Numbered from the stretch's first letter, positions 1 through 8,313 are shown. The stretch is DNA of 43,108 nt from Acidobacteriota bacterium (GCA_019352055.1 JABBOB010000024.1:1-43108); one strand, 5' to 3'. Notes: a model not told the origin generated them from the letters alone. Program-made: numbers and translations.

Positions 1-14
1 TGCTCGCGCTTCTC

Positions 15-39
15 GCCGCTGCATTCGAGACGCAGCGGC
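15..39. terminator. Hairpin before the first gene
   Basis: Perfect 8-base inverted repeat GCCGCTGC (15-22) and GCAGCGGC (32-39) around a 9-base loop. It is probably the terminator of a gene lying left of the window; a regulatory site for the oxidoreductase gene at 80 is the alternative. There is no T-run after it. Confidence 0.45.
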
Positions 40-79
40 AAGAGGGGTCCGCGACGTCGTGGGGTGGGAGGATCCGGGC

Positions 80-1108
80 ATGCATCTGGGTGTCGACAGC
101 TTCGTCTCCGCGGTCGAGGACCCGCGCTCCGGCCGCGTCATCGGCCCGGTGGAACGCATGCGCGACCTGCTCGAGGAGATCGCCCTCGCCGACCGGGCCG
201 GACTGCACTCCTTCGGCATCGGCGAGCACCACCGCAGCGAGTACTACGACTCCGCGCCGCAGGTGATCCTCGCCGCCGCAGCAGCCCGCACGGAGCGGAT
301 CCGGCTCGGCAGCGCGGTCAAGGTGCTCAGCGCGGACGACCCGGTGCGGGTCTTCCAGCAGTTCGCCACGCTCGACCTGATCTCCGGTGGCCGCATCGAT
401 CTCGTCGTGGGCCGCGGATCCTTCACCGAGGCGTTCCCGCTGTTCGGCCTCGACCTCGCCGACTACGACTCGCTCTTCGAAGAGAAGCTCGACCTCCTGC
501 TCCGCCTGCGGGAGTCGGTCGAGGTGACCTGGTCCGGGCGCCACCGTCCGCCGCTCGTCCAGCAGAGCGTCTACCCCCGCCCCGTCCAGGACCCGCTGCC
601 GATCTGGGTCGGTGTCGGCGGCACGCCCGAGTCGTTCGTGCGCGCCGGGCTGCTCGGACTGCCGCTGATGGTCGCGATCATCGGAGGGGAACCCCGCCAG
701 TTCGCGCCGCTCATCGACCTGTACCGCCGAGCGGGCGCGCACGCCGGGCACGCGCCCGAGCAGCTGCAGGTCGGACTGCACGTGTTCGGCTACGTCGGGG
801 AGAGCATGCAGGCGGCGAGCGACACGATCTACCCGGGTTGGCACCGGATGTTCACGGCCGTCTCGCGGGAGCGGGGCTTCGCGCCGCCCAGCAGGGCGCA
901 GTTCGATGCGACCTCCGGGCCGGACGGGGCGTTCTTCATGGGCGATCCGCGGACCGTCGCGGACAAGATCCGGCGCGTGGCCGAGCAGGTCGGCGGCGTC
1001 GACCGCCTCTCGCTCCAGATGACGAACCCGCTGCTGGCGCATGAGGACCTCCTCCGCGGCATCGAGCTGCTCGGCACGGAGGTGGCGCCGCTCGTCGCGG
1101 ACGTCTGA
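80..1108 (+). CDS. LLM class flavin-dependent oxidoreductase (luciferase-like)
   Basis: A 342-residue protein of the bacterial luciferase-like monooxygenase family, a TIM-barrel fold that uses reduced FMN or F420. Family hallmarks are the EEIALADRAGLHSFGIGEHH block (about residues 30-55), the ARTERIRLGSAVKVLSADDP strand and the GGRIDLVVGRGSF segment, with a C-terminal MGDPRTVADKIRR-type region. ATG at 80 is preferred over an in-frame GTG at 59 because GGGAGG (66-71) sits 8 bases upstream and the family N-terminus begins at this Met. It stands alone, without an adjacent flavin reductase, so its substrate and its flavin or F420 partner cannot be told from context. A second, only distantly similar LLM gene lies at 21425. 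Confidence 0.9.
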   Translation: MHLGVDSFVSAVEDPRSGRVIGPVERMRDLLEEIALADRAGLHSFGIGEHHRSEYYDSAPQVILAAAAARTERIRLGSAVKVLSADDPVRVFQQFATLDLISGGRIDLVVGRGSFTEAFPLFGLDLADYDSLFEEKLDLLLRLRESVEVTWSGRHRPPLVQQSVYPRPVQDPLPIWVGVGGTPESFVRAGLLGLPLMVAIIGGEPRQFAPLIDLYRRAGAHAGHAPEQLQVGLHVFGYVGESMQAASDTIYPGWHRMFTAVSRERGFAPPSRAQFDATSGPDGAFFMGDPRTVADKIRRVAEQVGGVDRLSLQMTNPLLAHEDLLRGIELLGTEVAPLVADV

Positions 1109-1129
1109 CCGCGACGGGAGGATCCGGCG

Positions 1130-1571
1130 GTGACCGACGAACTGGAACGCGCTCGCCCAGGCGTTGGACGACGAGCCGGACCACGGCCCCCGTGATCAGG
1201 CGGTCCGCGCCGCTTGGTGGTCGGTGCTCGAGCCCGAGCTGCCGGAGGCGCCGGCGACCGCCGCCGACCATGCCTGCGGCACGGGCAGCCTGAGCCTGCT
1301 GCTCACGGATCGCCGCTCCGACGTGACCGGGGTCGATCTCGCACCGGCGGTGGCCGTGGTCGGGCGGTGGAGCCGCCTCCTCGCGCCCCGCGGCCGCCCC
1401 CTGCTGATCGAGGGCTTGCCGCACACCGAGGCGGGCCTGCACGGCGCCGACGTCGAGCGGATCGTCCGGGCGTCCCGGGACGATGCGCTCGCCGTCAGGC
1501 TCGACGACCGGCCCGAGCTCCGGGGCGGCCCGGCCCCGGATGAACGGTTCCTGGTCGCCAGTCGGCGCTGA
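1130..1571 (+). pseudogene. Decayed class I SAM-dependent methyltransferase
   Basis: A remnant of a class I methyltransferase. A good ribosome site (GGGAGG) precedes GTG at 1130, but the frame opened there reads only VTDE before it must shift to continue in the frame NWNALAQALDDEPDHG from 1140, so the 5' end carries a frameshift. The continuing frame keeps motif I (ACGTGSLSLLLTDR) and the strand ending in D (VTGVDLAPA), then jumps directly to a late segment (GRWSRLLAPRGRPLLIEG). About 50 residues that normally carry motifs II and III appear to be missing, an in-frame internal deletion. A TTG at 1164 could still start a 135-residue product, but it would lack much of the catalytic fold. Cysteine replaces the usual Gly just before the glycine loop (HACGTG). 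It lies 21 bases after the oxidoreductase and was probably co-transcribed with it. Confidence 0.75.
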
Positions 1572-1641
1572 GCAGCGGGATCCGCTGACGATCGCCTCCG
1601 GCCCGGCCCGGCCCCGCTCGAACTCCTGAAGGATGAGACCC

Positions 1642-4188
1642 ATGCCCGGACAGAACCTGACCCGCCTCGAGGCGGAGGAGCGCGCGGCGCTCGTCTCCGA
1701 CCTCGAGTACGACCTCGCGCTCGACCTCACGCGAGGGCCCGATGTCTTCGGGTCGACCACCACGATCCGGTTCCGCGGCATGGAGGGGGCGGTGACCTTC
1801 CTCGACGCGATCACCGTCGAGGTCGAGTCGATCCGCTTCAACGGCCGCGACCTCGACCCCTCGGTCGCGGACGGCGCGCGAATCGCGCTGCCGCCGCTCG
1901 CGGCCGAGAACGAGCTCACGATCGCCGCGACGATGCGCTACTCCCGGTCCGGTGAGGGCCTGCACCGCTTCGTCGACCCGGCCGACGGGCACGTCTACCT
2001 CTACACGCAGCTCGCGACCACGGACGCGCGCCGGGTCTTCCCGTGCTTCGAGCAGCCCGATCTGAAGGGCCGGTTCGCCATGGAGGTCACGGCCCCCGAC
2101 GGCTGGGAGGTGCGCTCGAACCAACCGCTCGACGTGCAGGAGGCGGTCGGCGGCGGGGACCGCTGGTGGCGCTTCGGGCGCACGAAGCCGCTCTCCACCT
2201 ACCTGGTCGCGCTCATCGCCGGATCCTGGGTCGCGCACGCGGACGAGCTGACCACCTCCGACGGCCGCACCATCCCGCTCGGCGTGCTGACCCGCGCCTC
2301 CCTCGCCCCCTCCATCGACCCGGAGGAGGTCTTCGAGACGACGAAGGGCGGCTTCGGCTTCTACGAGGACGCGTTCGGCATCCCGTTCCCGTTCGACAAG
2401 TACGACCAGGTGACGGTGCCGGAGTACAACTGGGGCGCCATGGAGAACCCGGGTCTCGTCACCTTCAACGAGGCGTACGTGTTCCGCTCCACGCCGACGG
2501 AGGCGCAGCGCGAGCAGCGCGCCATGGTCGTGCTCCACGAGCTCGCGCACATGTGGTTCGGCGATCTGGTGACGATGCGGTGGTGGGACGACACCTGGCT
2601 GAACGAGTCGTTCGCGACGTTCATGTCGTTCCTGGCGACCGCCGAGACCACCCGGTGGACCGACTCGTGGGCGACGTTCACGACGACCGAGAAGAACTGG
2701 GGCTACGAGCAGGACCAGCTGCCGTCGACCCACCCCATCACGGCGGACATCTCGTCGGTCGAGGACATCGCAGTGAACTTCGACGGCATCACCTACGCCA
2801 AGGGCGGCAGCGTCCTGAAGCAGCTGGTGGCGTACGTCGGTCGTCGCGAGTTCTTCGCGGGGGTCTCCGCGTACCTGAAGGAGAACGCCTGGGGCAACGC
2901 GACGCTCGCTGACCTGCTCGCGCACGTCGCCGCGGCGAGCGGCCGCGACCTCGCGGCGTGGAGCGCGGAGTGGCTCGAGACCTCGGGGGTGAACACCCTG
3001 GTGCCCGAGGTGGAGACCGATCCGCGCGGCGTGATCACCCGGTTCGTCGTGAAGCAGCTGCCCGCGCCGGTCGGGGACGCGACGATCCGCCCGCACCGGC
3101 TCGCGGTCGGCCTGTACCAGCCCGACGGGGAGGACGGGGCGCTCGTGCGGGTGCTCCGGGAGGAGCTCGACGTGGTCGGCGAGCGGACCGAGCTGCCCGC
3201 CGTCGTCGGCGGCAAGCGGCCCGCGATCATCCTGGTCAACGACGACGACCTCGCCTACGCGAAGGTGCGGCTCGACCCCGCGTCGCTGTCCGTCGCGCAG
3301 CAGGGGCTCTCCTCCGTCGCCGCCGGGCTGCCCCGGACGCTGCTGTGGAGCGCGATCTGGGACATGACGCGCGACGGGGAGGCGTCGCCGTCTGATTTCG
3401 TGCGGCTCGTGATCGACCACGTCGGCGCGGAGACGTCCGCCTCCCTCCGGGGCACGCTGCTGAGGCAGGTGGTCGTGGCGGCGGAGGAGTACGTCGACCC
3501 GCCAGCCCGGGTGAGCGCGCTCGAGTCGCTCGGCGACGGGCTCCTGCGGCTGCTGGCGGAGGCGAAGCCCGCGTCGGATGCGCAGCTGCAGCTCGCGAAG
3601 GCGTTCGCGCGGGTGGCACGCACGCCGGAGCAGCTCGACCGCCTCGTGGACCTCGACGACGGGGCGGCCGAGGGGCTGCCGCTCGACCCCGATCTGCGGT
3701 GGGAGCTGCTGACGGGGCTCGTGGTCGGCGGCCGCGCCGGTGAGGCGGAGATCGTCGCCCTGCTCGCCGAGGACGACACCACGAGCGGGCGGGAGCACGC
3801 GCTGCTCGCACGTGCCGCGATCGCCACGGAGCACGGCAAGGCGGCCGCCTGGGCCTCGATGTGGGACACGGACGAGTTGACGAACTCGCAGCTCGAGTCC
3901 GCGGTGCGCGGCTTCGTCCGGGTGTCGGACCCGGCGCTGCTGGAGCCGTACGTCGACCGCTACTTCGCCGGGATCGAGGCGCTCTGGGCCGACCGGTCGT
4001 TCGCCCTGGCGGAGCCGATCGCGCTCGGCGCTTACCCGCGGCCCGTCGCCTCCGAAGCGCTCGCCGCGGCCGCGCGCGCGTGGCTCGACGCGCGACCCGA
4101 CGCCGCGGCGCCCCTCCGGCGCCTGGTGGGGGAGAACCTCAGCCGTACCGAGCGCGCGCTGGCCGCCCAGGCGCGCGACCGCGCCTGA
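1642..4188 (+). CDS. pepN: Aminopeptidase N (M1 family zinc metallopeptidase)
   Basis: An 848-residue M1 aminopeptidase that removes N-terminal residues from peptides in the cytoplasm; the length is usual for actinobacterial PepN. The exopeptidase motif GAMEN begins at about residue 265. The zinc site HELAH begins at His299, with the third ligand in the downstream WLNESFA segment. The C-terminal half is the ERAP1-like helical domain. ATG at 1642 is chosen over ATG at 1633 because AAGGA (1629-1633) forms the ribosome site and overlaps the earlier ATG, and because the family N-terminus reads MPGxNLTR. No signal peptide is visible. The gene is followed by a very long hairpin and a convergent gene. 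Confidence 0.97.
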   Translation: MPGQNLTRLEAEERAALVSDLEYDLALDLTRGPDVFGSTTTIRFRGMEGAVTFLDAITVEVESIRFNGRDLDPSVADGARIALPPLAAENELTIAATMRYSRSGEGLHRFVDPADGHVYLYTQLATTDARRVFPCFEQPDLKGRFAMEVTAPDGWEVRSNQPLDVQEAVGGGDRWWRFGRTKPLSTYLVALIAGSWVAHADELTTSDGRTIPLGVLTRASLAPSIDPEEVFETTKGGFGFYEDAFGIPFPFDKYDQVTVPEYNWGAMENPGLVTFNEAYVFRSTPTEAQREQRAMVVLHELAHMWFGDLVTMRWWDDTWLNESFATFMSFLATAETTRWTDSWATFTTTEKNWGYEQDQLPSTHPITADISSVEDIAVNFDGITYAKGGSVLKQLVAYVGRREFFAGVSAYLKENAWGNATLADLLAHVAAASGRDLAAWSAEWLETSGVNTLVPEVETDPRGVITRFVVKQLPAPVGDATIRPHRLAVGLYQPDGEDGALVRVLREELDVVGERTELPAVVGGKRPAIILVNDDDLAYAKVRLDPASLSVAQQGLSSVAAGLPRTLLWSAIWDMTRDGEASPSDFVRLVIDHVGAETSASLRGTLLRQVVVAAEEYVDPPARVSALESLGDGLLRLLAEAKPASDAQLQLAKAFARVARTPEQLDRLVDLDDGAAEGLPLDPDLRWELLTGLVVGGRAGEAEIVALLAEDDTTSGREHALLARAAIATEHGKAAAWASMWDTDELTNSQLESAVRGFVRVSDPALLEPYVDRYFAGIEALWADRSFALAEPIALGAYPRPVASEALAAAARAWLDARPDAAAPLRRLVGENLSRTERALAAQARDRA

Positions 4189-4192
4189 CCCG

Positions 4193-4297
4193 AGCACTTC
4201 GGCAGGCTCCAGAGCACCTGAGCAGGCTCTTCTTCCTTCAGCAGGCCCTGCGGGCGCGCGCGGGCCTGCTGAAGGGAGAAGAGCCTGCCGAAGTGCT
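4193..4297. repeat. Long hairpin / REP-like palindromic repeat between convergent genes (class A, copy 1)
   Basis: The region between pepN and the convergent gene folds on itself. The arm at 4222-4248 pairs with 4262-4288 over 27 positions with one G.T-type mismatch and a 13-base GC-rich loop. The pairing extends outward to 4213/4297, giving about 36 paired positions. The left side also contains a tandem near-duplicate of the outer unit (4193-4209 and 4213-4229), and 4193-4209 is a perfect 17-base complement of 4281-4297. It can therefore fold in two registers. It probably works as a bidirectional terminator. A second, diverged copy sits at 43013-43101, suggesting a dispersed repeat family. 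Confidence 0.75.
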
Positions 4298-4309
4298 GCG
4301 GCGGGCCGG

Positions 4310-5545
4310 TCAGCCGTCGGACGTCAGCTGGAACGTCCAGGAGATGTCGCCGTGGGGGAGCACGGTCCAGTGCTGCGGAGACGGATCCTTCTCTCCGCTG
4401 AAGCCGGTGGTGTTCGGCTGGAGCGCTGAGCACCGCGTCCCACGCGTGTTCGTCCCGCCGTCGCCGGTCATGATCTCGAGCCAGCCGTTCCCGCGGCAAC
4501 TCACCGTGAACGCGATCGCGTTGCCCGGCCTGCGGTACGTCCCTGATGCCGGCGCCCCGCTCCCGCGCGCCTCGGCGAGCACCGTTCCGGATGCCGTCGG
4601 ATAGGGCAGCGTCGCGTTCGCGGGGGAGTCCTTCGCGCCCACCGGCGCGGGGACCACGAGGAGGGACCACGGCTCGCCGGCGGGCGCGTCGACCTGTGCC
4701 GTGGTGCTGGTCGACGTCGGCGTGAAGTCGAACCAGTGGGCGATGGAGTTCATGCAGCCGGACACGGTGTGCCCGGCGACGACGACGTCGGCGCTCGACG
4801 ACGTCGTCCGGCAGACGAAGTACAGCCGCAGGCGTGCGCCGGGTGTCACGGTGACGGGCCTCGTGCCCCCCGCGCCGGACCCGCCCGCACGGAGCACCGG
4901 CGTCGTGTCCCCGACGAGCGCGTCGGGGTCCCGACGGTCGCGAACCTGCGTCAGCGGGTCGATGAGCGCCCCGGGAGACACGGTCGGTGCAGGGCTCGCC
5001 ATGAGCAGCAGCGTGGAGTCGGTGCGCGTGCCGACCGTCACCTCCACCTCGTGGGTGCCGGGCTTGATCGGCATGTCGTAGGTCGACCCGGAGTCCCTGC
5101 TGCAGCCGCCGCTCATCCGACCCTTGCCGTCGATGTCGACGGTGGACTGTCCACTCGGCGCGCAGTTCAGGTACACCCGGACGCTCGTCACACCTGCCGG
5201 CACCGAGAAGTCGTGCCCACCGGGGCCGACGGAGCTGATGTGGAGGAGGGTCTGGACCGCCCTGGCGACGTACTCGGGGCTGCTCGGGTCCGTGACCTTC
5301 GTGAGCGGATCGACGACGCGGGATCGCCCCGCCGGCTCGGTCGGCGCCGAGGTGAGGTGCAGCACCCCGATCGTCGCAGCCACGAGCACCACCGCGGTCA
5401 CCACCGCGACCCACACCTGCGGTCGGCGCAGCGCGGCGAACCGCTGAAGAGCAGGCGCCGCCGCCGGATCGTGCGCGTCGGCCAGCGCCTCCAGCTCGTT
5501 CCGGAGGGCGGCCGAGAACACGGGATCGAACCGCCTGGTGGTCAT
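4310..5545 (-). CDS. Single-pass membrane protein with three Cys-pair repeats, candidate anti-sigma factor
   Basis: A 411-residue protein whose start overlaps the ECF sigma stop codon (ATGA, 5542-5545), so translation is coupled. Residues 1-43 are a short charged cytoplasmic segment, residues 44-64 a membrane helix, and the rest should lie outside the cell. The outer part is three beta-rich repeats (about 79-195, 196-305 and 306-411), the first two opening with a D-P-L-T-x-V-x-D motif. Each repeat carries one cysteine pair about 20 residues apart: C128/C148, C245/C264 and C350/C372. There is no HxxxCxxC zinc anti-sigma motif, so assignment as anti-sigma factor rests on gene position and topology. 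The outer repeats suggest ligand binding or extracytoplasmic redox sensing. I do not recognise a named family. Confidence 0.7.
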   Translation of the reverse strand: MTTRRFDPVFSAALRNELEALADAHDPAAAPALQRFAALRRPQVWVAVVTAVVLVAATIGVLHLTSAPTEPAGRSRVVDPLTKVTDPSSPEYVARAVQTLLHISSVGPGGHDFSVPAGVTSVRVYLNCAPSGQSTVDIDGKGRMSGGCSRDSGSTYDMPIKPGTHEVEVTVGTRTDSTLLLMASPAPTVSPGALIDPLTQVRDRRDPDALVGDTTPVLRAGGSGAGGTRPVTVTPGARLRLYFVCRTTSSSADVVVAGHTVSGCMNSIAHWFDFTPTSTSTTAQVDAPAGEPWSLLVVPAPVGAKDSPANATLPYPTASGTVLAEARGSGAPASGTYRRPGNAIAFTVSCRGNGWLEIMTGDGGTNTRGTRCSALQPNTTGFSGEKDPSPQHWTVLPHGDISWTFQLTSDG

Positions 5546-6129
5546 CGCGCTGCTCCTTCCTGAAGCGTGCTGCCGAGAAGGTCGAGCGGGGTGCCGAGCC
5601 GGCCCTGCAGACGTTTCCGTGCCCGGTGGAGGCGGACCCGCGCGGCGCCGGGGGAGAGGCCGAGCGCCTCCGCGGCCTCGACGGAGGTGAAGCCCTCGAG
5701 CGCGGTGAGCAGCACGAGCGCCGCGTCCGGCTCACCGAGCGAGCGCACCGCGTCGAGCAGCTCCTCGCGCCCGATCCGCTCGGTCGCGGTGTCGGCCGGA
5801 TCCGTCAGATCCGACGAGCGGGGGAGGCGATCGATCGCCGCGCGGTAGCGGCGCAGGCCGCGGCCCGAGTTCCGGGCGAGGTTCGTCGTCGTCACCAGCA
5901 GCCAGGGCAGTACGGAGCCGTCGACGACGGGGACGAGGTCGCGCTTCCGCCACAGCTCGAAGAACGCGGCGGCGACGACGTCCTCCGCATCGTGGGCGGA
6001 GGCGACGAGGCGGATCGCGTGCCGGAACGCGCGATCCCGGTGGGCGTCGAACAGGGCCGCGAAGGCGCGCCCGTCACCCGTGCGGGCGCGGGACCAGAGC
6101 GCGGTCTCGTCGGCGATGGACGTCATCAT
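5542..6129 (-). CDS. ECF-type RNA polymerase sigma factor
   Basis: A 195-residue group IV sigma factor. Region 2 spans about residues 15-85, including the HDAEDVVAAAFFELWRKRD segment and the PWLLVTTTNLARN stretch that contacts the -10 element. Region 4 spans about residues 125-185, with the helix-turn-helix TSVEAAEALGLSPGAARVRLHRARKRL. There is no extra C-terminal domain. Two adjacent ATG codons (6129 and 6126) could start the gene. It forms a coupled two-gene operon with the Cys-repeat membrane protein, its likely inhibitor or sensor. A candidate autoregulated ECF promoter lies immediately upstream (6133-6164). Confidence 0.93.
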   Translation of the reverse strand: MMTSIADETALWSRARTGDGRAFAALFDAHRDRAFRHAIRLVASAHDAEDVVAAAFFELWRKRDLVPVVDGSVLPWLLVTTTNLARNSGRGLRRYRAAIDRLPRSSDLTDPADTATERIGREELLDAVRSLGEPDAALVLLTALEGFTSVEAAEALGLSPGAARVRLHRARKRLQGRLGTPLDLLGSTLQEGAAR

Positions 6130-6132
6130 GCC

Positions 6133-6164
6133 CCGACATGTTCGCCGGGCCCGGCAGCGTTACA
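6133..6164 (-). promoter_or_regulatory. Candidate ECF-dependent promoter
   Basis: Read on the minus strand, TGTAACG (6158-6164) is followed after 19 bases by TGTCGG (6133-6138), ending 3 bases before the sigma start codon at 6129. TGTAAC-type -35 and TGTC/CGTC-type -10 elements are common for autoregulated ECF sigma genes. The spacer holds a perfect 12-base palindrome, GCCGGGCCCGGC (6144-6155). Inferred only. Confidence 0.4.
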
Positions 6165-6191
6165 GCCAGTGCGGCACGCGGCGTCCTTCAG

Positions 6192-7139
6192 TCAGGCCAG
6201 GCGCTCCACGATCGCGGTGCCGAGATCGTCGCCCGAGAGCCAGGCGGCCTCGACGCGGCTCCTCTCGCTCCAGCCGTCGCCGCAGAGCCCGATCCCGGTC
6301 TCGGGATCGAGGAGGAAGGTGCGCTCGCGCCCCGCGGTCGGCTGGGCGAAGGTCCAGCGATGGGCGAACACGGTCTCCGGTTCGAGCGCCGTGTCGAGCA
6401 CCAGTCGCATCGCGTCGAGCGCCGGCGCGATCGCGGCGTCCGGGTCGTCGAGGTGCGCGGCCCCGAACTCCTGGGTGGTGTGCGCGACCAGCACCGGGGC
6501 GCCGTCGCCGTGACTCCTGCCGTCGTCCGCGAGCCAGCGGATCGGGAGGTCCGAGACGAAGGCGGCGTCGAACTCCGGCCAGGTCCGCTCGGCGAACCGG
6601 CCCACGACCGCGATGCCCGCGCCGTACGGCTGATCGGCGGCGGCCGCCAGCTCCGCCTGGTGGTCGCGGAGGAGGCGCTCGGCCTGCGGGCCGGGCATCG
6701 CGAGCACGACCACGCGGGCCGGCTCGCCGTCCACCTCCGCTCCGGATCCGATCGGGCCGACCACCCGCTGCTCGACCGCGAGCCCCCTCGCCAGGTCCTC
6801 GACGAGGCTGCGCATGCCGGCGGGCGCCCCGTACCGCATCGGGCCGGATTTCGCCTCGCCGAGGCCGCCCGGGCCCCCGACCTGGAACGTGTCGGTCCAT
6901 TCGCGGAGCAGCCCGCGCTCGATCCAGCGCTCGGCGACCGCCCGGAACCGGTCGTCGGACACCGTGCAATAAGGCGCGCCCAGGTCGACCGAGTGACCCT
7001 CCGCGGTGCGCGCCGCGAGCCTGCCGCCGATCCGCCTCCCGCGGTCGAGCACCCGGACCCGGAGCCCGGCGTCGGCGCAGCGCTGCGCCGCCGCGATGCC
7101 GCTGATGCCCGCACCGACCACGAGCACGTCGACGCTCAC
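6192..7139 (-). CDS. NAD(P)/FAD-dependent oxidoreductase (renalase/amine oxidase-like)
   Basis: A 315-residue flavoprotein. The N-terminus carries the dinucleotide-binding fingerprint VLVVGAGISGIAAAQ (residues 4-18), then an RIGGRLAAR segment, as in renalase-like members of the amine oxidase superfamily. The C-terminal GIGLCGDGW segment resembles the second FAD contact of this group. GTG at 7139 overlaps the TGA of the upstream deaminase gene (GTGA, 7136-7139), which fixes the start and couples translation. Upstream in-frame codons run through the deaminase gene in another frame and are not used. The substrate is unknown; oxidation of reduced nicotinamide isomers, as in renalase, is one possibility. 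Confidence 0.85.
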   Translation of the reverse strand: MSVDVLVVGAGISGIAAAQRCADAGLRVRVLDRGRRIGGRLAARTAEGHSVDLGAPYCTVSDDRFRAVAERWIERGLLREWTDTFQVGGPGGLGEAKSGPMRYGAPAGMRSLVEDLARGLAVEQRVVGPIGSGAEVDGEPARVVVLAMPGPQAERLLRDHQAELAAAADQPYGAGIAVVGRFAERTWPEFDAAFVSDLPIRWLADDGRSHGDGAPVLVAHTTQEFGAAHLDDPDAAIAPALDAMRLVLDTALEPETVFAHRWTFAQPTAGRERTFLLDPETGIGLCGDGWSERSRVEAAWLSGDDLGTAIVERLA

Positions 7140-7729
7140 GAGCCGTCCGTGAGCGTCGCGTTGTAGACGACCTTGTCGGGATTCGCCGCGTACCGCTCGA
7201 AGACGGCGACGGCCTCGTCGGTGAGCACGCCGACCCGAACCGAGATGCCGCGGTCCTCGAACTGCTGCGCCCAGTCCTCTCGCATCGGGCCCTCGTCGAA
7301 CCCGGTGAGCACCTCCAGCTCCGGGCCGTCCCCTGCGACGACCAGGCCGCGCACGCCCGACCAGAGCGTCGCGCCGTAGCACATGGCGCACGGTCGCCAG
7401 TTGACCCAGAGCTCCAGCGGATCGTCGAGCGAGCCGAGGTCCCAGGTGCCGAGCCGGGCCTGGGTGATGGAGATCGTGACGACCTCCGCGTGCATCGAGG
7501 AGAGCCCGGACGCGAGCACCAGGTTCACGCCGGCCGCGACGACCTCGCCCGAGCCGGACCGCACGGCCAGCGCGGAGAACGGGCCACCGCTGCCCTCGGC
7601 GACGTTCCGCTCCGCGAGTCGGTTCAGGAGGCGCATCCGCCCTTCGTCCGTGCCGAGGTCGGCCCGCGACGCCGCGACCTCCTCGTCGACCCAGATGGGG
7701 AGCTCGGCACTGAACGCGCGAATCGGCAT
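7136..7729 (-). CDS. Nucleoside/cytidine deaminase-like zinc hydrolase
   Basis: A 197-residue protein of the CMP/dCMP and guanine deaminase superfamily. The zinc site is complete: His80 and catalytic Glu82 in MHAEVV, and Cys114 and Cys117 in RPCAMC. The FSALAVRSGSGEVVAAGVN strand matches guanine deaminase/TadA-like proteins. The length exceeds TadA (about 150) because of an extra N-terminal helix and a longer C-terminal tail. ATG at 7729 has a good AAGGA site about 10 bases upstream. It overlaps the FAD oxidoreductase by 4 bases. A free purine or pyrimidine derivative is the likely substrate, since the tRNA-specific TadA pattern is not evident. Confidence 0.87.
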   Translation of the reverse strand: MPIRAFSAELPIWVDEEVAASRADLGTDEGRMRLLNRLAERNVAEGSGGPFSALAVRSGSGEVVAAGVNLVLASGLSSMHAEVVTISITQARLGTWDLGSLDDPLELWVNWRPCAMCYGATLWSGVRGLVVAGDGPELEVLTGFDEGPMREDWAQQFEDRGISVRVGVLTDEAVAVFERYAANPDKVVYNATLTDGS

Positions 7730-7806
7730 GGGTCGATCCTTCCCCATGCCGATGGGTGGCATCCCGGACGGATCGGCGGCCGGCTGGGCGGGCTGCTCTC
7801 CCGGTG

Positions 7807-8313
7807 TCAGCGCCGGTAGGGCGTCAGCCCGTGCGTCGCGCACACGGCGGTCGTGCCGACGTAGACGTGCAGCACGCCGTCCTCCGCCCGGCACAGCACG
7901 CGCGGCATCGCGGTGGGGGATCCGCTCGCCGAGCCCGCCGTGCTCGGGCCGGCGTCGGCACCGAAGGAGGCCGCAGCACATGCCTCGAACGCGGAGACGG
8001 GCAGGGCGGACCGGTCGGCGCGCACCGTCGTCGTGGCGGCGCCGTCGTGGCAGACGACGGGGACGGCGGTGGCGGGCGCGCTCGCCGCCGAGCCTCCGGC
8101 GCTCCCTGCCGCTCCCACGCCGCTCGACCCCGCGGAGGTGCCGGCCATCGGCCGCAGCAGCGCGAACCCGCCGCCGATGACGAGCACCGCCACCGCGGCA
8201 CCGGTGATGCCCCGGACGAGGCGCTGAGCGGTCGCCCGGCGGGCGTCGATCCGGCGCTGCACGCCGCGCTCGATGCGCCGCAGTCGATCCTCGGTCGGGA
8301 GCTCGTCGCTCAT
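7807..8313 (-). CDS. Single-pass membrane protein with four extracytoplasmic Cys, candidate anti-sigma partner
   Basis: A 168-residue protein coupled to the upstream ECF sigma gene through an ATGA overlap (8310-8313). Residues 1-35 are charged and should be cytoplasmic; they could bind sigma. A membrane helix spans about residues 36-54. A Gly/Ala/Ser-rich linker leads to a small outer domain with four cysteines (C88, C112, C141, C158), spaced so that two disulfides could form. No zinc anti-sigma motif is seen. Order and topology match the 4310-5545 protein, although the sequences do not obviously align. Function as an anti-sigma factor is inferred from context. Confidence 0.62.
   Translation of the reverse strand: MSDELPTEDRLRRIERGVQRRIDARRATAQRLVRGITGAAVAVLVIGGGFALLRPMAGTSAGSSGVGAAGSAGGSAASAPATAVPVVCHDGAATTTVRADRSALPVSAFEACAAASFGADAGPSTAGSASGSPTAMPRVLCRAEDGVLHVYVGTTAVCATHGLTPYRR

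Noticed and set aside
1164-1571. Intact short methyltransferase gene starting at TTG 1164
   Set aside because: The upstream ribosome site and GTG at 1130 belong to the same ancestral gene but are frameshifted, and the central catalytic segment is missing. Reported as a pseudogene.
4193-4297. Repeat units near 4.2 kb as a CRISPR-like array
   Set aside because: There are only two direct units with a 3-base gap, and the dominant structure is an inverted repeat. No spacers or cas genes are present.
7140-7391. N-terminal extension of the FAD oxidoreductase to 7391
   Set aside because: The extension is an out-of-frame reading of the deaminase gene. The GTGA overlap at 7136-7139 and the dinucleotide-binding motif directly after GTG 7139 fix the true start.
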